Source: an uncultured SAR86 cluster bacterium (GTDB lineage: Bacteria > Pseudomonadota > Gammaproteobacteria > Magnimaribacterales > D2472). From it: DNA of 38,655 nucleotides. The notes under the pieces were generated by a model that saw only the letters and a list, made by a program, of their open reading frames with translations, did not search any database and was not told the DNA's origin. The stretch is from positions 1-38,655 of the forward strand of contig CABYCL010000004.1 of NCBI GenBank assembly GCA_902517505.1, in the 5' to 3' direction. Below are positions 38,561 to 38,655 of this stretch, in pieces. Both the position numbers and the translations under genes were made by a program. Position 1 is the first letter of the stretch. Each line of letters opens with the position of its first letter.

Positions 38561-38655
38561 TACAGGATCAAATATTAACCCGATAAAAGATCAAAAGAGT
38601 TCTGTAAAGAATATTCCACTTTTTCAAATTAAGGGGGCAGAGTATTTACTTAAAA
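38547..38655 (+). CDS. hemD: Probable uroporphyrinogen-III synthase, N-terminal part (cut by window edge)
   Basis: An ATG at 38547 overlaps the hemC stop by 14 bases, and the frame stays open to the window edge (36 codons). It begins MNIIDTGSNINPIK and contains NIPLFQIKGAEYLL, which fits the start of HemD proteins (an opening strand, then a PLIEF-like strand). The position directly after hemC is the usual one for hemD. The fragment is short, so the call depends mostly on context. Confidence 0.55.
   Translation, partial: MNIIDTGSNINPIKDQKSSVKNIPLFQIKGAEYLLK

Overview
The window is AT-rich, gene-dense bacterial chromosome. The gene order is gammaproteobacterial: tRNA-Tyr, tRNA-Thr, tuf, tRNA-Trp, secE, nusG, rplK, rplA; an RNase R-type gene before rlmB; lpxC before secA; coaE with yacG; rluD divergent from bamD. 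Very short or overlapping intergenic gaps, AT-rich codons, two TonB-dependent receptors and reduced versions of housekeeping proteins suggest a streamlined marine planktonic gammaproteobacterium. SAR86 is my best guess, but that is inference from style, not a database match.

Layout. Positions 1-448 are an inverted junction: the 3' tail of rplA, the L10 leader and the start of rplJ on the plus strand, joined head-on to the 5' part of rplA on the minus strand. This looks like an amplification or assembly chimera at a contig end. Positions 445-3427 hold the translation/secretion operon on the minus strand. Positions 3484-5955 hold birA, msrA, a duplicated-domain secreted protein, a tRNA-Thr and two tiny membrane proteins. 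Positions 5952-9768 hold a pair of exported amidohydrolase-fold proteins, one without its metal ligands, and a divergent iron-type alcohol dehydrogenase. Positions 9822-15067 hold a small exported His/Cys protein, a receptor with four His/Asp/Glu-rich segments (probable zinc uptake) and a second receptor. Positions 15091-20959 hold a shortened RNase R-like nuclease, rlmB, lpxC and secA.

Positions 20980-29809 on the minus strand hold ilvB-ilvH-ilvC, then a complete 16S-23S-5S rRNA operon without spacer tRNAs, then coaE and yacG. Positions 29876-31940 hold rluD, bamD and a small zinc-ribbon membrane protein. Positions 31930-36664 hold an RND efflux pair with a divergent TetR-type regulator; two matching quasi-palindromes between them are likely operators. 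The window ends with a flavin reductase-like gene, rsmD, hemC and the start of a probable hemD.

I found no phage, insertion sequence, CRISPR array or defence system. The most unusual items are the inverted rplA/rplJ junction, the metal-receptor pair with its in-frame minisatellites, the dead/live amidohydrolase pair, the nuclease lacking cold-shock domains, the SecA without a zinc tail, and the tandem operators at the efflux locus.
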